The notes under the pieces were generated by a model that was not told the DNA's origin, ran no database searches, and saw only the letters and a program-made list of their open reading frames with translations. This document shows, in pieces, positions 18,042-27,204 of a stretch of DNA of 64,000 bases (position 1 is the first letter of the stretch; the number at the start of each line of letters is the position of its first letter). This DNA is from Mastigocoleus testarum BC008. Lineage in GTDB: Bacteria > Cyanobacteriota > Cyanobacteriia > Cyanobacteriales > Nostocaceae. Location: NCBI RefSeq assembly GCF_001456025.1, contig NZ_LMTZ01000096.1:138191-202190 (forward strand), in the 5' to 3' direction. The translations under genes were made by a program, and so were the position numbers.

Positions 18042-18872
18042 TCAATTATCAATATTCTTACGAAGTTGAGAAAGTAAAGAACGAATTGTTGAGACATCTT
18101 CAGAGTTGGGTTCTATTTCCAAGTAAGTTTCCAAATCTCTGATAGCTTGTGGGAAGTAACCAAGCTGAAACAGTAGTAAACCACGGTCTCGTAATTCAAT
18201 ATGAGCATCTGGAAATAACAATAACTTCCGTTCTACTGCACCTAAGGCTTTTTCTATTTCTTGTTGATGAACGTAGATAATTTTTAAATTATCTAGTATT
18301 CTCGCCAGAAACTTTTTTTTAGTAACTGCTGCTAAATACTCTGGCTTGAAAACGATATTTTTTTGATAAATTTGATTGAGTCGGTCTTGACAATCCTGTG
18401 TGAATATAACTTCACCACGATTAAAAGTATCGACAAAAATTTCTATTTCTTCAATTTCAGGGCGAATTAAAAAATGACCTGGCATCCCAACTCCAACCAT
18501 GGGAAAATTAATTCTACGGGCAATTTCGAGGTAAATTAAAGATAGAGAAATAGGAATTCCAAGTCGACGTTCTATGACTTTATTTAAGAAACTATTCTGG
18601 GTATCATAATAATCACTATTATTCCCATTAAAACCCAAATCATCGTAAAGATATTGGTTAATATTTTGAATAATGACCAATGGGTATTTATTTTCAGGTA
18701 ATCGTTTAGATAATTCCTGTGCCATCCCATCTAGAGTTTGGATGTAGACTTCTGGATCGATTTCTGGATATTCTTCTTGAGCTATGTACAAAGATGCTCT
18801 AGCTAAGTCTATATCTTCGTCAGGCTTTTGAGTCTCCTGATAAAATTTTTGCCGCACTGACGATAAATTCAT
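18042..18872 (-). CDS. SirB1-family protein (transglutaminase-like plus TPR)
   Basis: The N-terminal two thirds match the SirB1 transglutaminase-like domain: NSFLNKVIERRLGIPISLSL, GVGMPGHFLIR and FVDTFNRG. The last 80 residues form TPR helices (LRDRGLLLFQLGYFPQAIRD). Function is unknown, though the family is widely conserved. The preferred start is the ATG at 18872, two codons inside the longest frame, whose first codon is TTG. Confidence 0.85.
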   Translation of the reverse strand: MNLSSVRQKFYQETQKPDEDIDLARASLYIAQEEYPEIDPEVYIQTLDGMAQELSKRLPENKYPLVIIQNINQYLYDDLGFNGNNSDYYDTQNSFLNKVIERRLGIPISLSLIYLEIARRINFPMVGVGMPGHFLIRPEIEEIEIFVDTFNRGEVIFTQDCQDRLNQIYQKNIVFKPEYLAAVTKKKFLARILDNLKIIYVHQQEIEKALGAVERKLLLFPDAHIELRDRGLLLFQLGYFPQAIRDLETYLEIEPNSEDVSTIRSLLSQLRKNIDN

Positions 18873-19644
18873 AAGCAAATAGTGAGTTTATTTTATGGCT
18901 GATATTACTTTAATGATTGCAAATTTTTGATTGCCTAATTTCATATTATAGATATTTGTTTCTTTAGGTAATAAAGTTTCAGCAAAGATTAACTACGACT
19001 TGTATACCCCTACAAAGTATGATTTATATTCAATCTCAAGTTAATTCTATATATTTTTATGCTACTACTAATTAAAGATATTTTTGTTTGCATAAGCATA
19101 TCTAAAAAGCAATAAATCTTTAATTTTTTTTGTAATCCTTATGCTAAAATATAGTCTACAAAAATTATTTAAATTATATTAATAATATATTTTAGTGTCA
19201 GTTATTAGTAAAATAATTGAAAATATTTAGGAATAAAATGTCTATTATATCTTTATCAATTAATACTTAGTCTCGTTTTTGATAATCAAAAAACACCTCT
19301 ATCGCATATTTTGTATTTTTTATATAGCCTTGATAGTTATCATGATAGTGATATTTTTATCTATTATTTAGAAATGCATATGGAAAAATATCTATCTTTT
19401 TTTCATTATTTCGATTGTTATAACAAAATATTACATAATATCCTCTAGGTAAAATTGATTTTGATATGCAAAAGTCTTTAAAGTTCAGAGTTTTCCGGAC
19501 TTAGATATATTTTAAGTCTATTCTGTTCTTCAATTTTGTTAGTGACGAACGACATAAAAAATAATAAAAAATTATGTCACTGTTTGTGCTTCGAAATATT
19601 TTTACTTAGTACAGGCGAACATTTACTCGGGATAGGAGACTTGC

Positions 19645-19707
19645 ATGAAATACTTTAGTAGCAAATTAGCCAATATACTTGATAATTTTTTGCTTTTGTG
19701 CAGATAA
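19645..19707 (+). CDS. Possible 20-residue peptide
   Basis: The ATG at 19645 is preceded by ATAGGAGAC with seven bases between, one of the better ribosome sites in the window. The frame encodes MKYFSSKLANILDNFLLLCR and stops. It lies about 110 bases before a hairpin-plus-T-run. It could be a small protein, a leader peptide or chance. Confidence 0.25.
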   Translation: MKYFSSKLANILDNFLLLCR

Positions 19708-19819
19708 ATCAAATGAACAATGCTCTTGCTTTATATCTAAAATTTCATTTAAATTCACGATTTTACGAAATGACGTCAAATGCTTGTGAATTTGATATTT
19801 AAGTCAAATGGCATGGTTT

Positions 19820-19858
19820 TGTTCTTCCTGATTTGCTCGGGAAGAACAGTTTTCTTTG
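19820..19858 (+). terminator. Terminator without an obvious upstream gene
   Basis: TGTTCTTCC (19820-19828) pairs exactly with GGAAGAACA (19840-19848), and GTTTTCTTT follows. The only candidate upstream on this strand is the short ORF at 19645 or a non-coding RNA. Confidence 0.6.
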
Positions 19859-20398
19859 GATGAATACAGATTAAATCTGGAAAAGTAGGCATTTTATATT
19901 CAACTCACAACTGATGAGAACAATATGTGAAAATTTACAGTGCACATTTTTCAGTCACATAATCCCATATTTGACGCCACAAAAGCTCACTTCACTTTTT
20001 GCGAAAAACCCTAAGAAAGTTCATTTGACACCACATAAGGAAAACGCTCCTTATGGAAAACTGTCGATTGCTCGTAGGTATTACCCTCGTGCATACATCA
20101 AAAACTCAGTAACAAAATATTACTGAATAGATTGAAAGGTCGGAAATTTTCTTCTCTTGTCGTGCAGAGATTAACTAAATTTCTCAAACAGATCTATGTT
20201 TAGCGTTCGATCAAATCATCATCAATATTTCCGTGTTTGATGAATTTAATCGCTAATTTAGTTACAGGGATCGATATAATCGAATGAATTTTAGCCGAAC
20301 AGTGGCGTCGTTCAGTGCTAATCTTGAAGATGACATAAGTTAATCTTAGTCTCTACAATCCTATCTGATAATTTATAGCTTCAACATATAGGCTCAGC

Positions 20399-21847
20399 AT
20401 GGTCACCACCGCAGAAAAAACAAACATTGGCTACATCACTCAAGTCATTGGTCCCGTTGTAGACGTGAAGTTCCCCGGTGGAAAAATGCCACCAATCTAC
20501 AATGCTTTGACCATTACATGCACAAACGAAGCTGGACAGGAAGTTTCTGTTACCAGTGAAGTGCAACAATTGCTGGGCGACAACCAAGTACGAGCTGTTG
20601 CAATGAGTTCTACTGATGGTTTAGTGCGCGGTATGGAAGTTATTGATACCGGTGCTCCTATCAGTGTCCCTGTTGGTAAAGCTACTTTAGGTAGAATTTT
20701 CAACGTTCTGGGCGAACCTGTAGATAATAAAGGACCTGTAAATACAGAAGAAAAGTCTCCCATTCACCGTGAAGCTCCCAAGCTCACTGAGTTAGAAACC
20801 AAACCTTCTGTGTTTGAAACTGGGATTAAAGTTGTTGATTTGCTCACCCCCTATCGACGTGGCGGAAAAATCGGTCTGTTCGGTGGAGCAGGTGTGGGTA
20901 AAACCGTAATTATGATGGAATTGATCAACAACATTGCTACCGAACATGGTGGCGTGTCAGTATTCGGTGGCGTGGGTGAGCGCACCCGTGAAGGTAATGA
21001 CCTTTACAATGAGATGATCGAATCTGGGGTAATCAATGCTGATAACCTCAACGAATCGAAAATTGCTCTAGTGTACGGTCAGATGAATGAGCCACCCGGT
21101 GCAAGAATGCGGGTTGGTTTATCAGCACTCACAATGGCTGAGTATTTCCGTGATGTTAACAAACAGGACGTACTACTATTTATTGATAACATCTTCCGCT
21201 TCGTTCAAGCGGGTTCGGAAGTATCAGCACTTTTAGGAAGAATGCCCTCAGCGGTAGGATATCAGCCAACATTGGGTACTGACGTAGGTGCATTACAAGA
21301 ACGTATTACCTCTACCAACGAGGGTTCTATTACTTCGATTCAGGCTGTTTACGTACCTGCAGATGACTTGACCGACCCGGCACCTGCTACTACCTTTGCC
21401 CACTTGGATGGTACTACAGTATTGTCTCGTGGTTTGGCAGCGAAAGGAATCTATCCTGCAGTAGATCCACTTGGCTCTACTTCTACTATGTTGCAGCCAG
21501 ATATTGTTGGTGACGATCACTATCAAACTGCGCGCTCAGTACAAGCTACCCTGCAGCGTTATAAGGAACTTCAAGACATTATTGCAATTCTCGGTTTAGA
21601 TGAATTATCTGAAGATGACCGTCTGACCGTAGCACGCGCTCGTAAAATTGAACGTTTCTTGTCCCAGCCATTCTTTGTGGCGGAAGTGTTTACTGGCGCT
21701 CCTGGTAAATACGTGAAGTTAGAAGAAACCATCAAAGGTTTCAAGATGATTCTTGCTGGTGAATTAGATGAGTTACCAGAACAAGCTTTCTACATGGTTG
21801 GTAGCATCGAAGAAGCCAAGGCTAAAGCAGATAAATTAAAGAGCTAG
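20399..21847 (+). CDS. atpB: ATP synthase F1 subunit beta
   Basis: This is the catalytic subunit of the thylakoid and plasma-membrane F1Fo ATP synthase. The Walker A motif GGAGVGKT is at residues 162-169, followed by the catalytic region GERTREGNDLY, Walker B VLLFIDNIFRF and ALLGRMPSAVGYQPTL. The 482 residues are full length. It is followed by atpC; this beta-epsilon pair apart from the main atp operon is the normal cyanobacterial arrangement. Confidence 0.98.
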   Translation: MVTTAEKTNIGYITQVIGPVVDVKFPGGKMPPIYNALTITCTNEAGQEVSVTSEVQQLLGDNQVRAVAMSSTDGLVRGMEVIDTGAPISVPVGKATLGRIFNVLGEPVDNKGPVNTEEKSPIHREAPKLTELETKPSVFETGIKVVDLLTPYRRGGKIGLFGGAGVGKTVIMMELINNIATEHGGVSVFGGVGERTREGNDLYNEMIESGVINADNLNESKIALVYGQMNEPPGARMRVGLSALTMAEYFRDVNKQDVLLFIDNIFRFVQAGSEVSALLGRMPSAVGYQPTLGTDVGALQERITSTNEGSITSIQAVYVPADDLTDPAPATTFAHLDGTTVLSRGLAAKGIYPAVDPLGSTSTMLQPDIVGDDHYQTARSVQATLQRYKELQDIIAILGLDELSEDDRLTVARARKIERFLSQPFFVAEVFTGAPGKYVKLEETIKGFKMILAGELDELPEQAFYMVGSIEEAKAKADKLKS

Positions 21848-21870
21848 TCATTGGTTCTTGTTCTGTGAGT

Positions 21871-21904
21871 CCTTAGTTCTTGGTTCCCTAACCAAGGACC
21901 AAGG
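21871..21904 (+). promoter_or_regulatory. Intercistronic hairpin between atpB and atpC
   Basis: CCTTAGTTCTTGGTT pairs with AACCAAGGACCAAGG across CCCT, with one mismatch and one G-U pair. With no T-run it is more likely an RNA-stability or attenuation element adjusting the ratio of the two subunits. Confidence 0.55.
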
Positions 21905-21950
21905 GCAAATTATAACCATAAAATTAGAAAGGACAAAGGACAAAGGACGA

Positions 21951-22364
21951 ATGACATTAACCGTTCGCGTAATTTCCCCAGATAAAACTATATGGGATGA
22001 CGAGGCACAAGAAGTTATTTTGCCCAGCACCACAGGTCAGTTAGGTATTCTTAGCGGTCACGCACCACTTTTGAGTGCTCTAGATGCAGGTGTGATGCGA
22101 GTACGTTCTAGTGCAAACCAAGATTGGGTTGCGATCGCATTAATGGGAGGTTTTGCCGAAGTTGAAGAAAATGAAGTAACAATTTTGGTAAATGCTGCTG
22201 AGCGCGGTGATGTAATCGATCTAGAAGAAGCCCGTAGCGCTTACAGCGAAGCTCAAGAGCGTCTAAGTCAGGTACAACCTGATGACAGACAAGCCCAAAT
22301 TCAGGCAAACCAAGCATATAAACGTGCCCGCGCTCGTTTTCAAGCTGCTGGTGGAATGGTGTAA
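21951..22364 (+). CDS. atpC: ATP synthase F1 subunit epsilon
   Basis: Epsilon is the central-stalk subunit that regulates ATP hydrolysis. The sequence begins MTLTVRVISPDKTIWDDEAQ, with GQLGILSGHAPLLSALDAG and GGFAEVEENEVTILVNAAE, all standard for cyanobacterial AtpC. The start is ATG at 21951 with a nearby AAGGA. The frame extends to 21858, but the extra residues do not resemble the family. About 100 bases with a hairpin separate it from atpB. Confidence 0.96.
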   Translation: MTLTVRVISPDKTIWDDEAQEVILPSTTGQLGILSGHAPLLSALDAGVMRVRSSANQDWVAIALMGGFAEVEENEVTILVNAAERGDVIDLEEARSAYSEAQERLSQVQPDDRQAQIQANQAYKRARARFQAAGGMV

Positions 22365-22371
22365 AACCGCT

Positions 22372-22395
22372 AAAATCCAACTGAATTTGGATTTT
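22372..22395 (+). terminator. Hairpin after atpC
   Basis: AAAATCCAA (22372-22380) pairs with TTGGATTTT (22387-22395), eight bases after the atpC stop, with a run of T about 12 bases later. Confidence 0.55.
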
Positions 22396-22454
22396 ATCGA
22401 TATATTTTTTCTCTTGAACTCAAACTTCAAATCAAAACTAAATTTTTGTAAATA

Positions 22455-22487
22455 TTTGTAGAGATGTGATTTTTTACGTCTCTACAA
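22455..22487. repeat. GTAGAGACGT-type palindrome after atpC
   Basis: TTTGTAGAGATGT pairs with ACGTCTCTACAAA (one G-T pair) across a T-rich loop. It is a second member of the palindrome family and could act as a bidirectional terminator between atpC and the convergent gene at 22520. Confidence 0.7.
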
Positions 22488-22519
22488 ATTTTGATAGGGA
22501 CTTCATTTTTATCTGGATA

Positions 22520-23479
22520 CTATTGAACATGAAACTTCAAATTAGGCATTAATCGTTGTAAATTTTTAATTAATTTCATTTGCCATAACATCTCTTGAGA
22601 AGCTTTTATATTTATTTGAATTTTCTTCCTTTTACGAATACCAATAAAGAATTTAGAAAGCATATTAATTCCTGAACTATTGAGAAGTTCTAGATTCTGG
22701 ATATCAAGGGTAAGCATTCGATCTTCTTGGTCAACAATATTATTCAGGAATGTAATTATCTTTGTGTATTCTTCCATTCCTCTGAGGCGAATTTTCCCAT
22801 TAATATTAATTATTTTGCTATTTTGGTCGTAGTAAATGTGGTACTCTCGACCTTTAATCTCTATTGTATCAGCAGCACATTGAACCACTGTTTGTTCTGG
22901 ATCTTCGAGTCCCAGCCTCACCATAGTGGTTACTGTCATTAACTCTGGGCTTTGCTCTAAGATTTGAAATTTCCAACCTAATTTGGCTGAGTAATCAGTT
23001 ATCATGCTAATGAATCCCAAGCCAGAACTGCTAGAGTTCTCATCTTCTGCATTCTTTTCAAGTTGCTGAATATAAAGTTCTTCTGGATCAGAATTTAGTA
23101 ACTCTTGAATAAAAATTTGAAATTCACTTGCAGTTGAAGGAATAATACTATTTTTTAAAAATAATCTGATTTCGTCGGCGACAAATTGAATATGAAAAGT
23201 AATTGGATAAGATGCTTGTATATCGCAATATTTCATTGCATTTTCTAGCAACTCATTAGCAATATAGTTAACTGCACTTTTGACTTCCAGTATTTGATTT
23301 TTTCCCGCATCATCAACATAATTAGGGAAAATACTTGTTAAGAATTCTGAAATATAGTCAGCAGATATTCCATTATTACGCCAACGTTGCTGGAGTGGTA
23401 AAGAAGAAGGAGAAAATCCGAGACTAAAGTCTTCTCTATATAAATCAGTTTCGATGAAATCACCAAATATTTGCACCAC
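22520..23479 (-). CDS. Fused anti-sigma-type ATPase and STAS protein
   Basis: Residues about 1-190 match the ATPase-like protein at 26515 (PLQQRWRNNGISADY; N-box ELLENAMKYCD; G-box SSGLGFISMITDYSAKL), a histidine-kinase-like serine kinase fold. Residues about 205-319 match the separate STAS protein at 26118 (QNLELLNSSGINMLSKFFIG), with the phosphorylatable Ser in NSSGI. The two partners of a SpoIIAB/SpoIIAA switch are therefore in one chain. The start is a GTG (23479, or the next codon). It is encoded downstream of the PP2C phosphatase gene on the same strand, which could dephosphorylate its STAS part. A related icfG/slr1861-type cluster is known in Synechocystis. Confidence 0.75.
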   Translation of the reverse strand: MVQIFGDFIETDLYREDFSLGFSPSSLPLQQRWRNNGISADYISEFLTSIFPNYVDDAGKNQILEVKSAVNYIANELLENAMKYCDIQASYPITFHIQFVADEIRLFLKNSIIPSTASEFQIFIQELLNSDPEELYIQQLEKNAEDENSSSSGLGFISMITDYSAKLGWKFQILEQSPELMTVTTMVRLGLEDPEQTVVQCAADTIEIKGREYHIYYDQNSKIININGKIRLRGMEEYTKIITFLNNIVDQEDRMLTLDIQNLELLNSSGINMLSKFFIGIRKRKKIQINIKASQEMLWQMKLIKNLQRLMPNLKFHVQ

Positions 23480-23864
23480 GGTTATATTTACCTTATTTTT
23501 ATAATTTGCAAAATATTAAATCATTGCGACATAAAGCTAACTAATGACTTTTAAAACTATTCAATAGTCAGAAAGTGAAAAAAGTCTTAAATTTATGAAG
23601 TCTTAAATTTATAAAGTCTTAAATCTATGAAGTTTGAAATTTGTGAAATCTTAAACTCTTAACTTTCTAACCTCTATAGCATTAGGTATAAGATCCAGAA
23701 AATCATAATTCTCTCAAAATTGAACAAGAAAAAATCTGCTACTTCAAAAACTTAGTGTTATAGCTCTAATTTATAAATATTTAGCTGCTAAATGTCTAAA
23801 TTCTGGAAAATGTATCGTTAAATTTTAGCGAGCATTATTATCCAGATATTTGTCTAAACTTCTA
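23480..23864. other. Spacer with 16-bp tandem repeats
   Basis: At 23582-23656 a 16-base unit (AAGTCTTAAATTTATG and close variants) is repeated about 4.6 times. Otherwise the spacer is AT-rich and without a gene. Confidence 0.65.
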
Positions 23865-25409
23865 TTAAACACTCATAGGTTGAAGAGCTTGAGAGTTTAC
23901 TGTTCCAAACGAAGAACTAATATCTTTTTGTTTTAAAACAAGCAAAGTAATATCATCAAAAACTTGTTGTTCGCCTATATGTTCGCGAACATCATTTACT
24001 ATGGCATTTTTTATTTCCTCTGCAGTTAGATGTCTATTCTCCTTGATTGCATGGCAAAGTTTTTCCAGACCGTAGAGTTCGCTGTCAATATTTTCTGCTT
24101 CGGTTATACCATCAGTAAAAAGTACAGCGATGTCACCAGCATTCAAGCTAACTCTTTGCTGGTCAACAAAATCAGCAATTTCTTCATCAAGTCCGATAGG
24201 GAAACCAAGGTCTGAGGTATCAACTAATTCCACTTTTCCAGAAGAACGCACCACAATCATTTCTTCATGTTGTCCAGTAAGACACAATTGTCCTTGCTGA
24301 TAATCAATTAATGAAAGAGTAAGATTCTTTCCTGAGTTCATGCGCTGGATATTTTTATAAATCGTACGATTTAGCGCATCCATGAATTTGACCGGATCTG
24401 TTTCTTCAACTTCTTGAAGAGTTCTTACCGCAGTCTGTACCATTAACATGAGCATTCCACTTTCTAACCCATGTCCGGTTACATCACCAATCCCAATTTT
24501 TACATTTCCATCTATATTTAGAACGTCGTAATAATCCCCTCCTACTTCATCTGCTGCTTCCATAAAACCAGCGATATCCAAACCATCTACAGATTGTAGT
24601 TCCCAAGATTTTGGGAGAATCATTTGCTGTAAGCGTCTGGTAATATCCAATTCGCTACTCATACGGACATTTTCTGCTTTAAGCTGCTCGTTTAATTCAG
24701 AAATCTTGTCATGTGCTACTTGAATATCTTTGTCTGCTTTTTGTAGACGCGTCAAAATATTAAATAAAATAACAAAGAAGTTACCTAGAGCTAAAGCCAT
24801 ACCAACTAACTGAATTATTTGTAGGTACTCAGCTTTTTGTTCAGCAATTCCTTCTTGTTCATTTGTCAAATCACCCATTAATCTCAAAAGTTTGAAATTA
24901 TTCTCATTACCATAGCCAACTGTATTTCTCAGTTGTTTGTATGGAATATTTTTTTTTGCTGCTAAAATATTCTGAATTTGTTCTTTATAGGGATTCCAGA
25001 TAACAAAAGTTTTTTTCAGTATTTTTTCAGCTTTCTTCGTTTCTACAGCTTTCAAATATATAGATTCACCATCATTATTTTTTACATATCCTCCTTTTTG
25101 AAAAGCATTTAAAGTTTCATCAAATAGTTGAGATGATATGAGCAAATCTGTTTTATATTTGTCAAGACTATAACCATTTTCATTAGCATTTTTTAATTGT
25201 AGTAAAGCTTTTGTTATTCTTTGTGACAAAGTTCTTTGTCTTCCTGCTAAGTTAATACTGATAGCATCTTTCTTCAATGACGTAGAAAACAAAAAGTTTG
25301 GGATTAAAATACCAATATCAAAGAGCAAGAAAAAAAAGATTGATATCAATATTGGCCGATATTTTTTTTCGACAAGTATTTTTTTTAAAGGATTCTTATT
25401 GATTTTCAT
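23865..25409 (-). CDS. PilJ-sensor PP2C (SpoIIE/RsbU-type) phosphatase
   Basis: The order is: membrane helix (ILISIFFFLLFDIGILIPNF); an extracytoplasmic PilJ-type sensor domain with the signature INLAGRQRTLSQRITKAL; a second membrane helix near residue 210; a coiled coil; then a SpoIIE-type PP2C domain with metal-binding EVGGDYYDV and GIGDVTGHGLESGM and a late VLFTDGITEAEN. It should dephosphorylate the STAS proteins encoded next to it in response to an external signal. The start chosen is ATG at 25409; the frame continues upstream to a TTG at 25502, but those residues look unlike the family. Confidence 0.85.
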   Translation of the reverse strand: MKINKNPLKKILVEKKYRPILISIFFFLLFDIGILIPNFLFSTSLKKDAISINLAGRQRTLSQRITKALLQLKNANENGYSLDKYKTDLLISSQLFDETLNAFQKGGYVKNNDGESIYLKAVETKKAEKILKKTFVIWNPYKEQIQNILAAKKNIPYKQLRNTVGYGNENNFKLLRLMGDLTNEQEGIAEQKAEYLQIIQLVGMALALGNFFVILFNILTRLQKADKDIQVAHDKISELNEQLKAENVRMSSELDITRRLQQMILPKSWELQSVDGLDIAGFMEAADEVGGDYYDVLNIDGNVKIGIGDVTGHGLESGMLMLMVQTAVRTLQEVEETDPVKFMDALNRTIYKNIQRMNSGKNLTLSLIDYQQGQLCLTGQHEEMIVVRSSGKVELVDTSDLGFPIGLDEEIADFVDQQRVSLNAGDIAVLFTDGITEAENIDSELYGLEKLCHAIKENRHLTAEEIKNAIVNDVREHIGEQQVFDDITLLVLKQKDISSSFGTVNSQALQPMSV

Positions 25410-25746
25410 GAAAAACAGAATTTTGAGTTTTTTAAGAAGTAAAATTTGATAATAAAAAAATAGATAGCAAACTAATACATTGTTTAGGGAATTATCAAGC
25501 AAAGGACAACTAAAAGATAGGTAAACAGGTTACATTTAAAATATATTTATTAACCACTTATACTTTACTCAATATTCCGTTAATATTAGTTTGCTACCTA
25601 GTTCAAATAATATATTTTGAGGATACTATGATAAACTTATTTACCAAAATATCCAAGGTAAATAAATATGATTCACCATCATAATTTTATTTATTTTCTT
25701 CCATTATTACCATTAAATTTAAAAAACAATAGACAGATTTACGGTG

Positions 25747-26073
25747 CTATTGGGAAGATGATATTTTGATAAAAAATCTTGCCATCTTCCCTAATTCATC
25801 TTCTCTATTTACAAATTCTTTAATACTATCTAACTCAAAAGAATTATTCTCTATTTCTGAGATTGCAGCAGCGAGTCGCTGCACATTCTGAATATAAACA
25901 ACCATTTCCTGGTTTTTGTCATGTAACTGATTATTAACTTCACTAGAATGTTCAGCAATCGATTCCAGCATTATTTCTAAATCAGATTTTTCTTCTTTGA
26001 GTTCCTCTATATCTAGCCTTAAATTTTTAATTTCTGACAATAGTTCTTGTTTTGACAATTCTTCAGTTTGCAT
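25747..26073 (-). CDS. Small coiled-coil protein of the partner-switch cluster
   Basis: The 108 residues are almost entirely heptad-rich helix (ELKEEKSDLEIMLESIAEHSSEVNNQL). They end in DELGKMARFFIKI, a segment seen next to output domains in many cyanobacterial signalling proteins. It contains no enzymatic motif. It lies between the phosphatase and STAS genes on the same strand with short gaps, so it is probably a linker or scaffold of that module. An ATG start with GGAATAA upstream is plausible. Confidence 0.65.
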   Translation of the reverse strand: MQTEELSKQELLSEIKNLRLDIEELKEEKSDLEIMLESIAEHSSEVNNQLHDKNQEMVVYIQNVQRLAAAISEIENNSFELDSIKEFVNREDELGKMARFFIKISSSQ

Positions 26074-26117
26074 GGTGCATTATTCCTTTGATTCTGATGT
26101 TATAATTCCCAACTTAC

Positions 26118-26462
26118 CTACTGTAAATCCAGCCTTAAACCAGGCATTAATCGCTGTAAATTCTTCAGTGATTTACCTTGCCAAGGTATTTGTCTAGAAC
26201 CAAGTACCACCACTTCAATAGATTTTCTTTTTCTCATACCAATAACAAACTTCGAAAGCATGCTAATTCCCGAACTATTAAGAAAATCAAGTTCTTGAAG
26301 ATTCAAGATGATTTTTGAAGGTTCTCTATCAGCAATGTCATTGAGCAAATTTAAAATATGCCCATAATCTTTTAAACCTGTTAATCTTAGAGCACCTGAA
26401 AATCTTACACTACAGGTATTTTCATCATAAGATACATTGTAGTTTTCGCCTTTGATTTCCAT
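26118..26462 (-). CDS. STAS-domain anti-anti-sigma-like protein
   Basis: This 114-residue STAS domain has the phosphorylation loop LDFLNSSGISMLSKFVIG; the Ser in NSSGI is the expected site. It closely resembles the C-terminal half of the fusion protein at 22520 (shared basic patch GMRKRK and ending LKNLQRLMPGL). It should be phosphorylated by the ATPase at 26515 and dephosphorylated by the phosphatase at 23865. The ATPase gene starts 53 bases upstream, so they are likely co-transcribed. Confidence 0.85.
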   Translation of the reverse strand: MEIKGENYNVSYDENTCSVRFSGALRLTGLKDYGHILNLLNDIADREPSKIILNLQELDFLNSSGISMLSKFVIGMRKRKSIEVVVLGSRQIPWQGKSLKNLQRLMPGLRLDLQ

Positions 26463-26514
26463 ATTTCAAATTCTCCTTTGTCAAGTTAGTTTCATTAACG
26501 TATTTACTGCTATT

Positions 26515-27150
26515 TCAAACTGGTAATTCCACCATAGTAGTTACTGCCATTACCGGTGAAGCTTGCTCAATAGTTTGGAATTTCCAAGCTAATTTAGCAG
26601 AATAATCAGTCATCATAGTAATAAAACCTAATCCAGAACTAGTATTATCATCCTGCTCAGCATTTTTTTCCAACTGCTCAATGTATAATTCATTTGGATC
26701 GGAATCTAAGAGTTCTCTGATAAATTCCTTAAATTTTTCAGCCTGTGCAGGAATCACACTATTATCTATAAAAAGAAGGATTTTGTCAGTCTCTAACCGG
26801 ACGTGAAAAGTAATGGGATAAGAAGCTTTTTCATCACAATACTTCATCGCATTCTCAAATAATTCATTGGCAACATAACTTACAGCACTTTTAACTTCCA
26901 AATGATGATTCTCAGAGGTACTAATGTCGTCATTATTTGGGAAAAAAGTACACAAGTAATTAGCAACAAAGTCAGCTGATAAACCATTATTCCGCCAGCG
27001 TTTTTGAAGCGGAATTGCAGATGGAGCAAAACTTAAAGTTAAATGATCTTGGTTAGATGGCTTATCTACAAAGCAACCAAACACATGTGCTTTTTCAATC
27101 TGTTCCTGATTAAATAAATTTTCTAGAAACTTGCTAAATATTTGAATCAC
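26515..27150 (-). CDS. Anti-sigma-type serine kinase/ATPase (SpoIIAB-like fold)
   Basis: This HATPase-like protein of about 211 residues has N-box ELFENAMKYCD and a glycine loop SSGLGFITMMTDYSAKL. The opening residues (IQIFSKFLENLF, later APSAIPLQKRWRNNGL) parallel the N-terminus of the fusion at 22520. That comparison supports a GTG start at 27150 rather than the longer frame to 27204. It is the first gene of the minus-strand module ATPase, STAS, coiled coil, phosphatase, fusion. Confidence 0.75.
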   Translation of the reverse strand: MIQIFSKFLENLFNQEQIEKAHVFGCFVDKPSNQDHLTLSFAPSAIPLQKRWRNNGLSADFVANYLCTFFPNNDDISTSENHHLEVKSAVSYVANELFENAMKYCDEKASYPITFHVRLETDKILLFIDNSVIPAQAEKFKEFIRELLDSDPNELYIEQLEKNAEQDDNTSSGLGFITMMTDYSAKLAWKFQTIEQASPVMAVTTMVELPV

Positions 27151-27204
27151 AGTTATTCTGCCCTCGAGAAAAATCATTTGATTTACAAGTTCAACTTGAA
27201 TCAA

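Larger units (their letters stand above)
18873..20398. other. 1.5-kb AT-rich region upstream of atpB
   Basis: There is no conserved protein-coding gene here. Two items stand out and are listed separately: a 20-codon ORF with a good ribosome site (19645-19707) and a terminator-like hairpin after it (19820-19858). A 70-codon frame at 19914-20126 shows no family features. The last 250 bases should contain the atpB promoter and leader. Confidence 0.5.

Noticed and set aside
19914..20126. 70-codon ORF upstream of atpB
   Set aside because: No ribosome site, no recognisable composition or motif.
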